This document shows, in pieces, positions 1-8,394 of a stretch of DNA of 64,000 nt. The stretch covers positions 62,001 through 126,000 of the forward strand of contig JAFYPF010000029.1 of the NCBI GenBank assembly GCA_017547655.1, written 5' to 3'. Each line of letters opens with the position of its first letter. Position 1 is the first letter of the stretch. This DNA is from Clostridia bacterium. Its GTDB lineage: Bacteria; Bacillota; Clostridia; Oscillospirales; CAG-272. The translations under genes and the position numbers were made by a program. The notes under the pieces are model-generated. The model was not told where the DNA came from. It saw only the letters and a list, made by a program, of their open reading frames with translations, and ran no database searches.

Positions 1-109
1 TGCCGCCGAATTCGAGGTAAAGTTTGCCGCCGAATTCTGAGATTCTTCTTGCGATTTGTTCGGACTGCTTTCTTATATATTCATCATTGTCAAAACCAAT
101 TCGTCTCAC
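1..109 (-). CDS. DUF1846 family protein, N-terminal fragment
   Basis: Only the first 36 codons are in the window; the gene runs off the left edge. The start is a GTG (bases 109-107) with AGGAG nine bases upstream. An in-frame TTG lies three codons earlier but directly abuts the AGGAG, so it is unlikely to be used. The fragment has the pattern I-G-F-D-N-D-E-Y-I, then ARRISEF and LYLEFGG, which matches the N-terminus of the roughly 500-residue DUF1846 family (PF08903) as I remember it. The family is widespread in Firmicutes and has no settled function. A consensus sigma-A promoter lies just upstream. The family call rests on about 36 residues. Confidence 0.75.
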   Translation of the reverse strand, partial: MRRIGFDNDEYIRKQSEQIARRISEFGGKLYLEFGG

Positions 110-149
110 GGCATTCAACTCCTGTGCATAAAAAATAAAACCACTTATT

Positions 150-178
150 ATTATACTACTTTTGTAAAATACTGTCAA
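150..178 (-). promoter_or_regulatory. Consensus sigma-A promoter for the DUF1846 gene
   Basis: On the minus strand a TTGACA (bases 178-173) and a TATAAT (155-150) are separated by 17 bases. Both hexamers are perfect. The predicted transcript would begin about 35 bases upstream of the GTG start. Confidence 0.85.
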
Positions 179-229
179 TAACAAGTATATAATTTATAAA
201 AATCTTTTTTCAATAAATCACCCCTTGTA

Positions 230-258
230 TTGATTTATGAGAAAAACTATGTTATCAT
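230..258 (+). promoter_or_regulatory. Promoter for the DUF5722-like gene
   Basis: TTGATT at 230-235 and TATCAT at 253-258 are separated by 17 bases. Transcription would begin near 265, about 30 bases before the GTG start at 296, which has AAAGGAGGG six bases upstream. It diverges from the DUF1846 promoter. Confidence 0.65.
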
Positions 259-295
259 TTATATAAGGTAAAAAAGTGTTAAAAGGAGGGCTTGT

Positions 296-3200
296 GTGAG
301 AAAAGCGTTAGCTGCGGTTACTGTTTTTGTGTTTGCGTTTTTCCTGTGCTTTACAGTATATGGAGTGGAAGATTCGAGTGTTGTGCACAATATAAGTCCA
401 TTTGCAATAGAGTGTCTTGAAAGCGAGGTTCTTAACCGATTTTCCGAAACAAACGAGGGTTGGGATTCGGATATGTCGAATGTTAACGTAACTTTGTCGG
501 AAGGTATCAGCGCGTTTCCCTTTGAGCCGTTAACCGATAACGGCAGTCTTGTCGTCAGAACGGAGGAGGCTTTAAACGGGGAGAAATATTATGTAGAAAA
601 GGTTTATCGGGATTTTCTTGATTTATCGGATTATGCTACAATGATATTTTCAATGAATTGTACCGAAGTTGACGGCGCAACCTATCGTGTGAGGGTTGAG
701 ATGTATTCGGATGCCGATATGTTCGTTTTTGTTGATGAGCTTGAAAGCTGTGGTTGGAACGGCGTGTGCGTCAACCTTTCTGCGTGGGAGGGGCGCCAAA
801 GGATAAACAAAATAAAAATAGGTGTTAGTTTTGAGAGTTCTGTTGTTCAGAAATCCCGTTTTGAATATTATATAGACAGAATAACGTTGTCTGACAGAGC
901 TGACGCATACTTTTGCGCATCAATCGGGGCTGAATACTACGATGTTGAGGGGGGGACTGTCAGTTATGTTGACGGTGTTCATTCGATATCGGGTGTTGGT
1001 GATAAATTGAGGCTTGGTTCGAGCGAGTTTATTTATGCGAATATGGGCGAAGCAAACAGCTTAAAGGTAGATTTTTATACCGAAGGGCTATGTCAAAATG
1101 TTAGACTTTGGGTTAAGAGGGGCGGAAATCCTTTGGTTGAGGAGTGCTATAAGCCTGTAAATACAGTTAAGAATTATTATTCGGTGTATTTGCCCTTGTC
1201 GGGGGAAAATATACAAAGAATAAGCCTGGTATTTGAGGGCGTAAAAATGGATACCGTCAGAATATACGGCATATCCCCTTGTTCCTCTTTTTTTGCAAAT
1301 GATAAAATCGGAATCGGAATAGATACTTGTGTTTTAAATTCAGGTACAGAAGAGGTTATAATACGAGGAAGTGTTGTTAAAGACAGCCTCGTAAGCGGAG
1401 GAGAAATTTATTTATTTGCAAATGAGTTGTGTGATAGCGTAGACGGTAAAACTCTGTCGGGAGCAGAGCCTATAGCAAAAACGAACATATCATCGGACGA
1501 CTTTATTTTCCGTATAGATTACGAAAAGGAAAAAGATGAAAGAGCTTATTTATATAAGAAATATACCGCAGCGCTTAAAATCAACGGTGAGTTTGCCGTA
1601 ATTTCCGCATCGAAATGTGTTACCAATCCCGAAACCCTTGCAGATGAAGATGTTGCGGCTCCGTCTACGAGAAGCGGAAAGGGTGTGAGGGAAACAAGCA
1701 TATCGTTTATGCAGGAGGTTGGGGCTTCCGATACGGCTGTTTGGGTTGATATAGGAAAATTCTTTGAAACAGAAGAAAGCGGAAGCGGAAAATTCGAGTG
1801 CGGAGGAAATCTTTTTTATTATAATAACGAATATTTTGACTCGTTAAATACGTTGATAAAAAATTATGCTGAAAAAGATATTGACGTTACTCTGGTGTTG
1901 GTTGTTTCCAATACCGGTAATGATGCGTTGAATCGAGTGATGATTCACAAGGACGCTGTTCTTGGGGCGGAGTTTTGCGCGTATAACACTGCGGATAGAC
2001 AAGGACTGATGTATTTACGCGCGATTACGGAATTCTTTGCGTCAAGATATTGTAAAAATAATGAAATAACCCGTTTTGTTTTCGGCGATCAGGTGGCGAA
2101 TACTCAAAGCAATTATAATATGGGAGAAAAAACTCTGGTGGATTTTATTACCCTCTATGCAAACGGTCTTCGTACGGTTTATAATGCAGCGAGGTCATAC
2201 TCTCCTTATGTGAATGTTTACACTTATATTGACTCGAGTTGGAACGAGGGCTTGCCTTTTGATTTATATACACGATATGACAACAAGGCTTTTCTTGATT
2301 CGTTGGACGGTTATATAACTTCAATGGGCGATATAGCGTGGGGGTTGGCGCATAACCCCTACCCGAATTATAAAGAAGACTACTTTTCATACAATGACAC
2401 TGCGTTGAAAGAAGAGTATTTTGCCGACAGAGTAGGGTTTAAAAATATCGGAGTTGTGATTAACTATCTTAAATCTACAGCGCTTTTGTACAATAATTCA
2501 TCGAGAGATTATATAATAATTGAAAAAAGTATGTTTTCCGATATGAACGAGCAGGAAATTACTGCGGATTACGTTTATAATTGTTATAGGGCGTTGAATG
2601 TTTTGGCTTCGGCTTATATAACCGATAGAAGTTGTAATTACAACGATGCGATGAAATACGTAGATACAAGCTTGTCGCTGACTGCGAGTAGCTTTGTTTC
2701 GGAAATGCTTGGTGTTGCGACGTGGGAAAGTGTTATTGAGGGATTTTCGAGCAAAAACATTGTCAGGAGGAATATTACCTCCGGCGCAATTATGCTTACC
2801 CGGCCGGAAATAAGAGGACAAATCGCATTTTCCGACTTTTCTGTCAGCACTGATGGCTGGGTAAGATATGGCTTTACGGAAAGATTGACGGCGGGTTATA
2901 CTTTTTCCGAAAGAAAAGACTTAATTTCGTTGACTTTAGGGAATGTTCCTGACGGAGAGTCACGCGGCATAGTGAAAAAATTTGATATACCTATAGATTT
3001 GTCGAAATCTCCCATACTGCACTTTGGATTGAATATCGCTTCGTTGCCTACTAACGTTAATTATTCTCAAGTTACTGTCTCGTTAATTTCGGGAAATGAC
3101 GTTTACGAGGTTGTAGGCAGAGTGAAAAAGGCTGTTTGGACTGAATTGTACTGTGATTTTTCGGCATTTTCGGGAATTAACAAGGTTGATTCTGTTTCTA

Positions 3201-3445
3201 TTTTGTTTAAGGCTGAAGAGAATTATTATGACAGCCCGCAGGCGCTTATATCTTCTTTGGAATGTATGTCATGCGATTATACGGATTCACAGCTGCTAGG
3301 GTTTAATGTATTAAAAAACGATGCCGGTGAAGCTATAGTAGGCTTAAGGCGTTATTTATATCCAATACTGTCGTGCGTAATTATCGTATCATTTGCTGCG
3401 TTGGTGTGGCGGAGAGCAGCAAAAAGAAAAAATAAAAAAGCTTGA
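296..3445 (+). CDS. Secreted, membrane-anchored DUF5722-like protein (putative glycosidase-type)
   Basis: A 1049-residue exported protein. It has a signal peptide (residues 1-23) and a C-terminal hydrophobic segment (about 1020-1040) followed by the basic tail RRAAKRKNKKA, so it is probably anchored in the membrane with the bulk outside. The N-terminal 330 residues look like beta-sandwich modules. The central block (about 470-830) carries the pattern I recognise from DUF5722: SFMQE, LFYYNNEYFDSL, AYNTADRQGLMYLRAI, FVFGDQVAN, VYTYIDSSWN and DIAWGLAHNPYP. DUF5722 is thought to be a TIM-barrel, glycoside-hydrolase-like domain, but I know of no activity. A further beta domain (about 850-1000) precedes the anchor. 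The gene stands alone, with its own promoter and a terminator overlapping its stop codon. Function is inferred only. Confidence 0.6.
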   Translation: MRKALAAVTVFVFAFFLCFTVYGVEDSSVVHNISPFAIECLESEVLNRFSETNEGWDSDMSNVNVTLSEGISAFPFEPLTDNGSLVVRTEEALNGEKYYVEKVYRDFLDLSDYATMIFSMNCTEVDGATYRVRVEMYSDADMFVFVDELESCGWNGVCVNLSAWEGRQRINKIKIGVSFESSVVQKSRFEYYIDRITLSDRADAYFCASIGAEYYDVEGGTVSYVDGVHSISGVGDKLRLGSSEFIYANMGEANSLKVDFYTEGLCQNVRLWVKRGGNPLVEECYKPVNTVKNYYSVYLPLSGENIQRISLVFEGVKMDTVRIYGISPCSSFFANDKIGIGIDTCVLNSGTEEVIIRGSVVKDSLVSGGEIYLFANELCDSVDGKTLSGAEPIAKTNISSDDFIFRIDYEKEKDERAYLYKKYTAALKINGEFAVISASKCVTNPETLADEDVAAPSTRSGKGVRETSISFMQEVGASDTAVWVDIGKFFETEESGSGKFECGGNLFYYNNEYFDSLNTLIKNYAEKDIDVTLVLVVSNTGNDALNRVMIHKDAVLGAEFCAYNTADRQGLMYLRAITEFFASRYCKNNEITRFVFGDQVANTQSNYNMGEKTLVDFITLYANGLRTVYNAARSYSPYVNVYTYIDSSWNEGLPFDLYTRYDNKAFLDSLDGYITSMGDIAWGLAHNPYPNYKEDYFSYNDTALKEEYFADRVGFKNIGVVINYLKSTALLYNNSSRDYIIIEKSMFSDMNEQEITADYVYNCYRALNVLASAYITDRSCNYNDAMKYVDTSLSLTASSFVSEMLGVATWESVIEGFSSKNIVRRNITSGAIMLTRPEIRGQIAFSDFSVSTDGWVRYGFTERLTAGYTFSERKDLISLTLGNVPDGESRGIVKKFDIPIDLSKSPILHFGLNIASLPTNVNYSQVTVSLISGNDVYEVVGRVKKAVWTELYCDFSAFSGINKVDSVSILFKAEENYYDSPQALISSLECMSCDYTDSQLLGFNVLKNDAGEAIVGLRRYLYPILSCVIIVSFAALVWRRAAKRKNKKA

Positions 3446-3460
3446 TTAGTCAAGCTTTTT
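3435..3460. terminator. Bidirectional terminator between convergent genes
   Basis: Perfect 11-bp arms (3435-3445 and 3450-3460) enclose the four-base loop TTAG. The arms begin with A-runs and end with T-runs, so the hairpin works in both directions. It overlaps the stop codon of the plus-strand gene and sits three bases from the stop of the MORN gene. Confidence 0.85.
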
Positions 3461-3463
3461 TAT

Positions 3464-4297
3464 TTATTGTACTGCAATTTGGCCCTGATAGAAATTGCCC
3501 TCATATACTCTGCCGCTTGGCCAAGTATATTTACCGTAACCGTGCATATCGTTGTTTACAAATTGTCCGATATAGCTTTCGCCGTTGGGCCAGGTGTAGG
3601 TTCCGTTGCCGGTGCGAACGTCGTTTTGATAATCGCCCTCGTAGACGTCTCCGTTTTCAAATACGTACTTGCCCTTGCCTTCTTTGGCGTTGTTTACGTA
3701 ACTGCCTTCGTAGTAGTAATTTTCGGAAATTGTAAGCTTTCCAACGCCGTTACGCATATTATCTTTGAAGTCTCCGGTGTATGTTGTTCCATCGGCCCAA
3801 GTGTAGGTTCCGTTTCCGTCCATAAGTCCATTTTTGTAATTTCCTTCGTAGACGTCTCCGTTTTTATATTTGTAGGTTCCAAATCCCGAAAACTTGTCGT
3901 TTTCAAAATTTCCTTCATAAACGTCGCCGTTTTTAAACTTAAATATACCTCTGCCGCTTTTCTGGAGCTTTGAAAGGCCGCCGGTGTATTTATCGCCGTT
4001 AGTGTATGTTATAGTGCTGTTTTTGCCGTCAACTTTTCCTCTGTTTCCGTTTGAAAAGTAAATTGTACCGCTTTTGAGTGTGCCGTCGGCGCTTACCGTT
4101 CCGAAGTACTTGAGCGTACCGTCGTTTGTTTCAACCTTGACGTATCTGTAACCCATAATATATCCCGATAAGCAGATTATTCCTACCAAAATGAGCGATG
4201 CTATTGCCATAACGAGCAAAAGTCTGCCTGTTTTATTGACCTTTTTATGTCTTCCCGCTCCTTGCGGACGTCTGGTTGGTTGAGTTCTGTTGTTCAT
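3464..4297 (-). CDS. MORN-repeat membrane protein
   Basis: A 277-residue protein with a basic N-terminus, one membrane segment (about residues 25-48) and an outside-facing C-terminal region of roughly eight MORN repeats (about 99-275). The repeats have the form NGDVYEGNF...GxGTYxW, for example KNGDVYEGNYKNGLMDGNGT. MORN repeats form an elongated beta-hairpin sheet, and in bacteria their roles are mostly unknown. The start has AGAGGTAACT upstream. The gene is 19 bases downstream of a two-TM protein gene, which is 45 bases downstream of parB, so all may lie in one transcript. MORN proteins often lie near the membrane or cell surface; a link to segregation here is suggested only by position. Confidence 0.85.
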   Translation of the reverse strand: MNNRTQPTRRPQGAGRHKKVNKTGRLLLVMAIASLILVGIICLSGYIMGYRYVKVETNDGTLKYFGTVSADGTLKSGTIYFSNGNRGKVDGKNSTITYTNGDKYTGGLSKLQKSGRGIFKFKNGDVYEGNFENDKFSGFGTYKYKNGDVYEGNYKNGLMDGNGTYTWADGTTYTGDFKDNMRNGVGKLTISENYYYEGSYVNNAKEGKGKYVFENGDVYEGDYQNDVRTGNGTYTWPNGESYIGQFVNNDMHGYGKYTWPSGRVYEGNFYQGQIAVQ

Positions 4298-4316
4298 ATT
4301 AGTTACCTCTTAAAAA

Positions 4317-4778
4317 TTAAGAAAAAATATTGGATAGTGCATCTTTAAACCAAGGGATTATGGTAAGAGCGGCCAAGGCTGCCGCGGCGAATATAACCGC
4401 AACAAAAATAATGCCAAAAATATTGTTTCCCTTTTTGCGATATCGTATTTCTTCTCTGGCTTTTATTTCTTCGGGAATGTAGTAACGTGCGGGTTGTTCG
4501 TTTGTTCTGTGAACTGTTTTTTCAAAGGGGGTGTTGTTTCTAAATGCAAATTTATAGAAAATGTTTTTGGGATTATATCCAAGTTCTTCAAGTGTGAGCG
4601 CCGTATCTTCGGATAGGGCTTTCTTTTTTATAATATTTCGCACTATGCCTCCGAGAAAGTTCTGGCGGTACAGCATGGCGGTTGATGCTATTATTATTCC
4701 TATAAGCAATGAAGATGCAATCATTGTTAAAGATGATCTTTGGTAGTCGACCAAATAAGAAAAATCGGGGAGATTCAT
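4317..4778 (-). CDS. Unknown two-TM membrane protein downstream of parB
   Basis: A 153-residue protein I do not recognise. It has an N-terminal membrane segment (about residues 16-36, LTMIASSLLIGIIIASTAML) and a C-terminal one (about 122-145). The soluble stretch between them carries LTLEELGYNPKN and a basic region around EEIKAREEIRYRKK. The ATG has GAGGTAAAATAT upstream. It lies between parB and the MORN gene with short gaps and no terminator, so co-transcription with soj-parB is likely. It does not resemble the DUF4446 protein that often follows parB in other clostridia. Confidence 0.7.
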   Translation of the reverse strand: MNLPDFSYLVDYQRSSLTMIASSLLIGIIIASTAMLYRQNFLGGIVRNIIKKKALSEDTALTLEELGYNPKNIFYKFAFRNNTPFEKTVHRTNEQPARYYIPEEIKAREEIRYRKKGNNIFGIIFVAVIFAAAALAALTIIPWFKDALSNIFS

Positions 4779-4823
4779 ATATTTTACCTCAATTATAAGT
4801 TTGTGTTGTAAAAAATCAAGGCG

Positions 4824-5705
4824 TCAGTCTTCAAAAAAAGTATTTCCGCAAAGTTTTTTAATTATGTTTTCCAAATCGCGCTCGTCGCTGTATTCGATTT
4901 CGATTTTTTTGCATTTCCCTTTTGAGCGTATCTTAAAAAGTCTGCCCATTTGTTCGGTGACGCGTTTTTCGAGTTCTGCAACATAATCTACTTCAATAAC
5001 TGCAGAAGTAGACGGCGTTGTCTTTTTAGTTTTTTCGCTTAAGGAATCAACCAAGGCTTCTACCTGTCTTACTGAAAGCGCTTTTGCTACAGCCTTTTCT
5101 GCAATTGTGCAAATTAGCTCGCTGTCATTCAGGGCGAGAAGTGCCCTTGCGTGGCCTGCGGTGAGTTTTTTCTCTTTTATGAGCTGTAATACGGACTCAG
5201 GGAGGTTGAGTAGGCGCATAGTATTTGATATGGCTGACCTGCTTTTTCCAATTCTGGAAGAAACTTCCTCTTGTGTGAGGTCGTATTCGTCAATAAGTGC
5301 TTTATAAGCCTCTGCTTCTTCTAATGCGTTAAGGTTTTCTCTTTGGAGGTTTTCGATCAATGACAATTCTGCCGCTTTTCTGTCGTCGGCTTCAATTATA
5401 ATAACGGGCACTTCTGCGAGTCCTGCCATTTTCGAAGCTCTCCAACGTCTTTCGCCTGCCACTATTCTGTAATAACCGTTCTTTCCGTTTCTTACAATAA
5501 TCGGCTGTAAAAGTCCATGCGTTGCAATTGAAGATGCAAGTTCTTCTAACGGTTCATGTTCGAAAATTGAGCGAGGCTGTGTGGGTTCGGGTTCAATTTC
5601 GCTTAATCTTAAAGTGGTAATTCTATCTGAAGATGATTCTTCAATTTCGTAGTTGTCAATAAAAATAGCATCAAGTCCTCTTCCGGAGCCTTTTTCTTTA
5701 GCCAT
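4824..5705 (-). CDS. parB: Chromosome-partitioning protein ParB (Spo0J)
   Basis: A 293-residue ParB. It binds parS and loads as a CTP-dependent clamp that spreads and recruits SMC. It contains the N-terminal CTPase/ParB domain with TQPR and the GERRWRA motif, ENLQREN, a helix-turn-helix (TQEEVSSRIGKSRSAISNT) and a C-terminal dimer domain. The residues that set DNA specificity in this family are of the parS type: R in KSRS, T six positions later, and G in AGHARALL. I place the start at ATG 5705, giving MAKEKGSGRGLDAIF as in other ParBs. AAGAGGATT lies just upstream. A longer frame would overlap soj. The gene follows soj with a 10-base gap. Confidence 0.96.
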   Translation of the reverse strand: MAKEKGSGRGLDAIFIDNYEIEESSSDRITTLRLSEIEPEPTQPRSIFEHEPLEELASSIATHGLLQPIIVRNGKNGYYRIVAGERRWRASKMAGLAEVPVIIIEADDRKAAELSLIENLQRENLNALEEAEAYKALIDEYDLTQEEVSSRIGKSRSAISNTMRLLNLPESVLQLIKEKKLTAGHARALLALNDSELICTIAEKAVAKALSVRQVEALVDSLSEKTKKTTPSTSAVIEVDYVAELEKRVTEQMGRLFKIRSKGKCKKIEIEYSDERDLENIIKKLCGNTFFED

Positions 5706-5715
5706 AATAATCCTC

Positions 5716-6480
5716 TTAAATTCTTTCAAAAATTTCTTGTGTTACTTCTGCGTAAGCTTGTGAGCCTTTTGAGTGCTTGTCGAAATATTTTATGGGTTTC
5801 CCGTAGCTTGGTGCTTCGCTGAGTCTTACGTTTCTTGCGATTACTGTCTTGAAAAGCTTGTCGGAGTAATATTTTTTTAACTCTGCCATTACTTGTAGTG
5901 ACAAGTTAAGTCTTCCGTTATACATAGTAATCAGTATGCCGACAAGCTCAAGCTTGGGATTGTACATTTGCTTTACTTTTTTAACGGATACCGATAATTG
6001 AGCCAATCCCTCAAGAGCAAAATATTCGCATTGCATAGGAATTATAATACCATCCGATGCAACGAGGGCGTTAACCGTCAAAAGGCCGAGGGTGGGGGGG
6101 CAATCAATAAAAATATAGTCATACTCATCTTTTATCTGATCGAGCGCACTCTTAAGTCTTTTGTGGCGGTCGTTAAATTCAATTATTTCTATTTCTGCGC
6201 CTGCAAGATTGATGTTTGAAGGCATTATGTCAAGATTGTCAAACTTTGTTTTTTGAATTGACGAGCGGACTGTATCAGGTGCAATTATGGTGGAATATGT
6301 GGAATGCGTGAGATTCTTCTTGTTGAATAGCCCCACGGCGCTGGTTGCGTTGCCTTGCGGATCATTGTCTACGAGTAGAACTTTCTTTCCGGCGAGACCT
6401 GCTTCTGCGGCTATGTTTACTGCGGAGGTTGTTTTTCCTACTCCGCCTTTCTGGTTTGCAAAGGTTATAATTTTGCCCAC
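5716..6480 (-). CDS. soj: ParA-type ATPase Soj
   Basis: A 254-residue ParA/MinD-family ATPase acting with ParB in origin segregation and control of initiation. The deviant Walker A motif is KGGVGKTT, followed by LLVDNDPQGNATSA and FIDCPPTLGLLT (Walker B/switch). I place the start at the GTG at 6480, giving GKIITFANQKGG as in other Soj proteins; AAGGAGAGG lies six bases upstream. A longer frame starts at a TTG (6513), but that codon overlaps the -10 box of the promoter, so it cannot be the start of this transcript. It is followed by parB in the same operon. Confidence 0.96.
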   Translation of the reverse strand: MGKIITFANQKGGVGKTTSAVNIAAEAGLAGKKVLLVDNDPQGNATSAVGLFNKKNLTHSTYSTIIAPDTVRSSIQKTKFDNLDIMPSNINLAGAEIEIIEFNDRHKRLKSALDQIKDEYDYIFIDCPPTLGLLTVNALVASDGIIIPMQCEYFALEGLAQLSVSVKKVKQMYNPKLELVGILITMYNGRLNLSLQVMAELKKYYSDKLFKTVIARNVRLSEAPSYGKPIKYFDKHSKGSQAYAEVTQEIFERI

Positions 6481-6512
6481 TGCTGTCCTCTCCTTTTTTG
6501 GTTTCTTTATCA

Positions 6513-6541
6513 ATTATAACAGTTGGGAGGGGGATTGTCAA
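6513..6541 (-). promoter_or_regulatory. Consensus promoter of the soj-parB operon
   Basis: On the minus strand a perfect TTGACA (6541-6536) and a perfect TATAAT (6518-6513) are separated by 17 bases. Transcription would start near 6506, giving a leader of about 26 bases before the GTG at 6480. The nearest parS site ends about 50 bases upstream of the -35 box, so ParB spreading from parS could affect this promoter. Confidence 0.9.
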
Positions 6542-6591
6542 CCAAAAAGGCGGTCAAACGAGAATTATTTACATATTTATTATAACATAAA

Positions 6592-6607
6592 TGTTTCACG
6601 TGAAACA
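6592..6607. promoter_or_regulatory. parS site 1
   Basis: The 16-base perfect palindrome TGTTTCACGTGAAACA is the parS consensus bound by Spo0J/ParB. It lies between noc and soj. Confidence 0.96.
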
Positions 6608-6628
6608 TTTGACTTGTTTGCCAAATAA

Positions 6629-6644
6629 TGTTTCACGTGAAACA
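6629..6644. promoter_or_regulatory. parS site 2
   Basis: A second identical 16-base parS palindrome, 37 bases centre to centre from the first and nine bases beyond the noc stop codon. The pair lies between two ParB-family genes. Confidence 0.96.
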
Positions 6645-6653
6645 TTAAGCTTT

Positions 6654-7487
6654 TTATCCCTTGCGAGATATACAAATTGTTATAAAAGTTTCTGAATCAA
6701 GCTCCTTTTTCTTGGTTGTAACATCAAATCCGCAATTCTTTAAAATCAAAGCGGCTTTATCGACCGAGTTGTAAAAGAAACGAAGGTCTTTTAAGTAAGG
6801 CTTTATAGAACCCTTGGAAGCGCTTTGCTCTGCAATTAACGAATCTATATATCGTTCAGTGGCGCTAACGTTCAGTTCTTTAGTGGCTATATGGGAAATT
6901 GCGGCAAGACGCTCTTCGGGGGAGTCTATTCGCAATAAAGCCCTTGCATGTCGCTCTGTAAGCTTGTTTTTTATAATTTGCGCACGTTCTTTCGGGGTTA
7001 ATTTTAAAATTCTTAATTTGTTTGCGATGTATGCCTGACTCGAGGAAAGTTGGCGGGCTGCTTGTTCTTGCGTTAACCCGTAAATATCAATAAGTGATGC
7101 TATTGCGGCTGCTTGTTCAAAAATATTTAGATCTTCTCGCTGTATATTCTCAATAAGCGCCAATTCCGCAGAGCTTTGGTTGTCAATGTCGAGAACGAGG
7201 CATGGAATGGTCTTTAGCCCTAATATTCTTGCTGCTCGCCATCTTCTTTCGCCTGCTATAATTTGATACGCCTCAATTGAGCCATCGGAATTTCGGGAAG
7301 GTCTGACAGACAATGGTTGTAAAATCCCGAAACGCCGTATGCTGTCGGCAAGGCGCAAGAGCGGCTCGTCTTCAAAAATAAATCGAGGTTGTGAGGGGTT
7401 GGGGAAGAGCTTGTCGGGGGATATTAAACAAACCCTTCCGTTTGTTTGGGGTAAGTGTTGTTCTTTTTCTTTGTAGAGTGAGTTCAT
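6654..7487 (-). CDS. noc: ParB-family protein of the Noc (nucleoid occlusion) type
   Basis: A 277-residue ParB paralogue with QPRFIF, GERRWRA, ENIQRED and a helix-turn-helix. The specificity residues differ from those of the nearby ParB and match Noc: Q in SSQA, K six residues later in IANK, and R in TERHARALL. In the Noc/ParB literature Q, K and R at these places give binding to NBS instead of parS. The C-terminus (from KDLRFF) also resembles Noc rather than ParB. The gene order rsmG-noc-soj-parB is that of Bacillus. The start is ATG 7487, with AAAGGAG upstream; the longer open frame would add 57 hydrophobic residues without support. It probably lacks the ParB role. Confidence 0.8.
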   Translation of the reverse strand: MNSLYKEKEQHLPQTNGRVCLISPDKLFPNPSQPRFIFEDEPLLRLADSIRRFGILQPLSVRPSRNSDGSIEAYQIIAGERRWRAARILGLKTIPCLVLDIDNQSSAELALIENIQREDLNIFEQAAAIASLIDIYGLTQEQAARQLSSSQAYIANKLRILKLTPKERAQIIKNKLTERHARALLRIDSPEERLAAISHIATKELNVSATERYIDSLIAEQSASKGSIKPYLKDLRFFYNSVDKAALILKNCGFDVTTKKKELDSETFITICISRKG

Positions 7488-7596
7488 TTCTATCTCCTTT
7501 GTTTTATAATTCTTAACAAAAAAATAATAACATAGGAAATATAAATAATTGATCAAAAAATGACCGCGGAAAATAATTTGTTTTGTAAATGAAAAT

Positions 7597-7644
7597 AAAA
7601 AAACAAGAATAACTCTACAAAAATAGGGTGTATTCTTGTTTTTT
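7597..7644 (-). terminator. Terminator after mnmG-rsmG
   Basis: Arms 7598-7611 and 7631-7644 form a 14-bp, AT-rich stem with a 19-base loop. On the minus strand the hairpin ends in a run of T. It lies about 25 bases past the rsmG stop and separates that operon from noc. The rest of the gap to noc (7488-7596) is AT-rich with no clear promoter. Confidence 0.65.
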
Positions 7645-7668
7645 AAACAGAAGTGCAATAATTGGAAT

Positions 7669-8394
7669 TTATAAAGGTTTTTTTACTATACGGTTATGCA
7701 TTCTGGGGAACTGGGGGGGCGTATTTTTTTGTTTTTTGGAAATGACAAGGTGTCTTTGGAGCTCTGTGTCGGAATACTTCAAAATAAATTTGTTGTCTCG
7801 AAACTTTTCGCCGCCAAGTTGAATTATGCCGCTTTTTGCCAAGTCAATTTCTTCATTTGCGGAACTGCCCTTCATGGAAATAAAGAGTCCGCCTATCTTC
7901 ACAAACGGAACGCAAAGCTCCGTTAAAATATTGAGTGCGGAAACGGCTCTGGCAGTTACCACGTCAAATCTTTCGCGATAGTTAACGCTTTTTCCAAGTT
8001 CTTCCGCGCGTCCGTTGACTGTTTTAAGATTGGTAAGTCCCAGTGCAACGGCGGTGTCGTCGATGTATTTCAATTTCTTTGCTGTGCTGTCCAAGGCGTA
8101 AACTGAAACGTCGGGGCGGATAATAGCCACGGGAAGCGCAGGAAAGCCGCCGCCTGTGCCTACGTCGAGAAGACGTGCGTTTTGAGGAATATATTTTATA
8201 ATGGTTGCGGAATCTGCAATATGCTTCAAAATAATATCTTCTGCGTCTGTTATTGCAGTTAAATTCATATTTTCATTAACCGAGGTCATTCGGTCAATTA
8301 AGAAATTTAACTTTTCAACAACCAAGGAGTTAAGCAAAGAATCAAGTCCATTGGATGTAAAGACGTCTTTGATTAAGGTGCTGTAATCAGTCAT
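7669..8394 (-). CDS. rsmG: 16S rRNA m7G527 methyltransferase RsmG
   Basis: A 241-residue SAM-dependent methyltransferase of the GidB family that methylates N7 of G527 in 16S rRNA. The SAM loop LLDVGTGGGFPALPVA is at about residues 69-84, followed by VYALDSTAKKLKYI and TARAVSAL. The length is normal for the family. The ATG overlaps the mnmG stop as TAATG and has GGAGAAAAAC upstream inside mnmG, so translation is coupled. Confidence 0.97.
   Translation of the reverse strand: MTDYSTLIKDVFTSNGLDSLLNSLVVEKLNFLIDRMTSVNENMNLTAITDAEDIILKHIADSATIIKYIPQNARLLDVGTGGGFPALPVAIIRPDVSVYALDSTAKKLKYIDDTAVALGLTNLKTVNGRAEELGKSVNYRERFDVVTARAVSALNILTELCVPFVKIGGLFISMKGSSANEEIDLAKSGIIQLGGEKFRDNKFILKYSDTELQRHLVISKKQKNTPPQFPRMHNRIVKKPL

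Noticed and set aside
6481..6513. Upstream TTG start for soj
   Set aside because: The codon overlaps the -10 box of the promoter, and the GTG at 6480 has the Shine-Dalgarno.
7488..7658. A 57-residue N-terminal extension of the Noc-type protein
   Set aside because: It is hydrophobic, AT-rich, lies in the terminator/intergenic region and lacks family similarity. The ATG at 7487 has a good Shine-Dalgarno.
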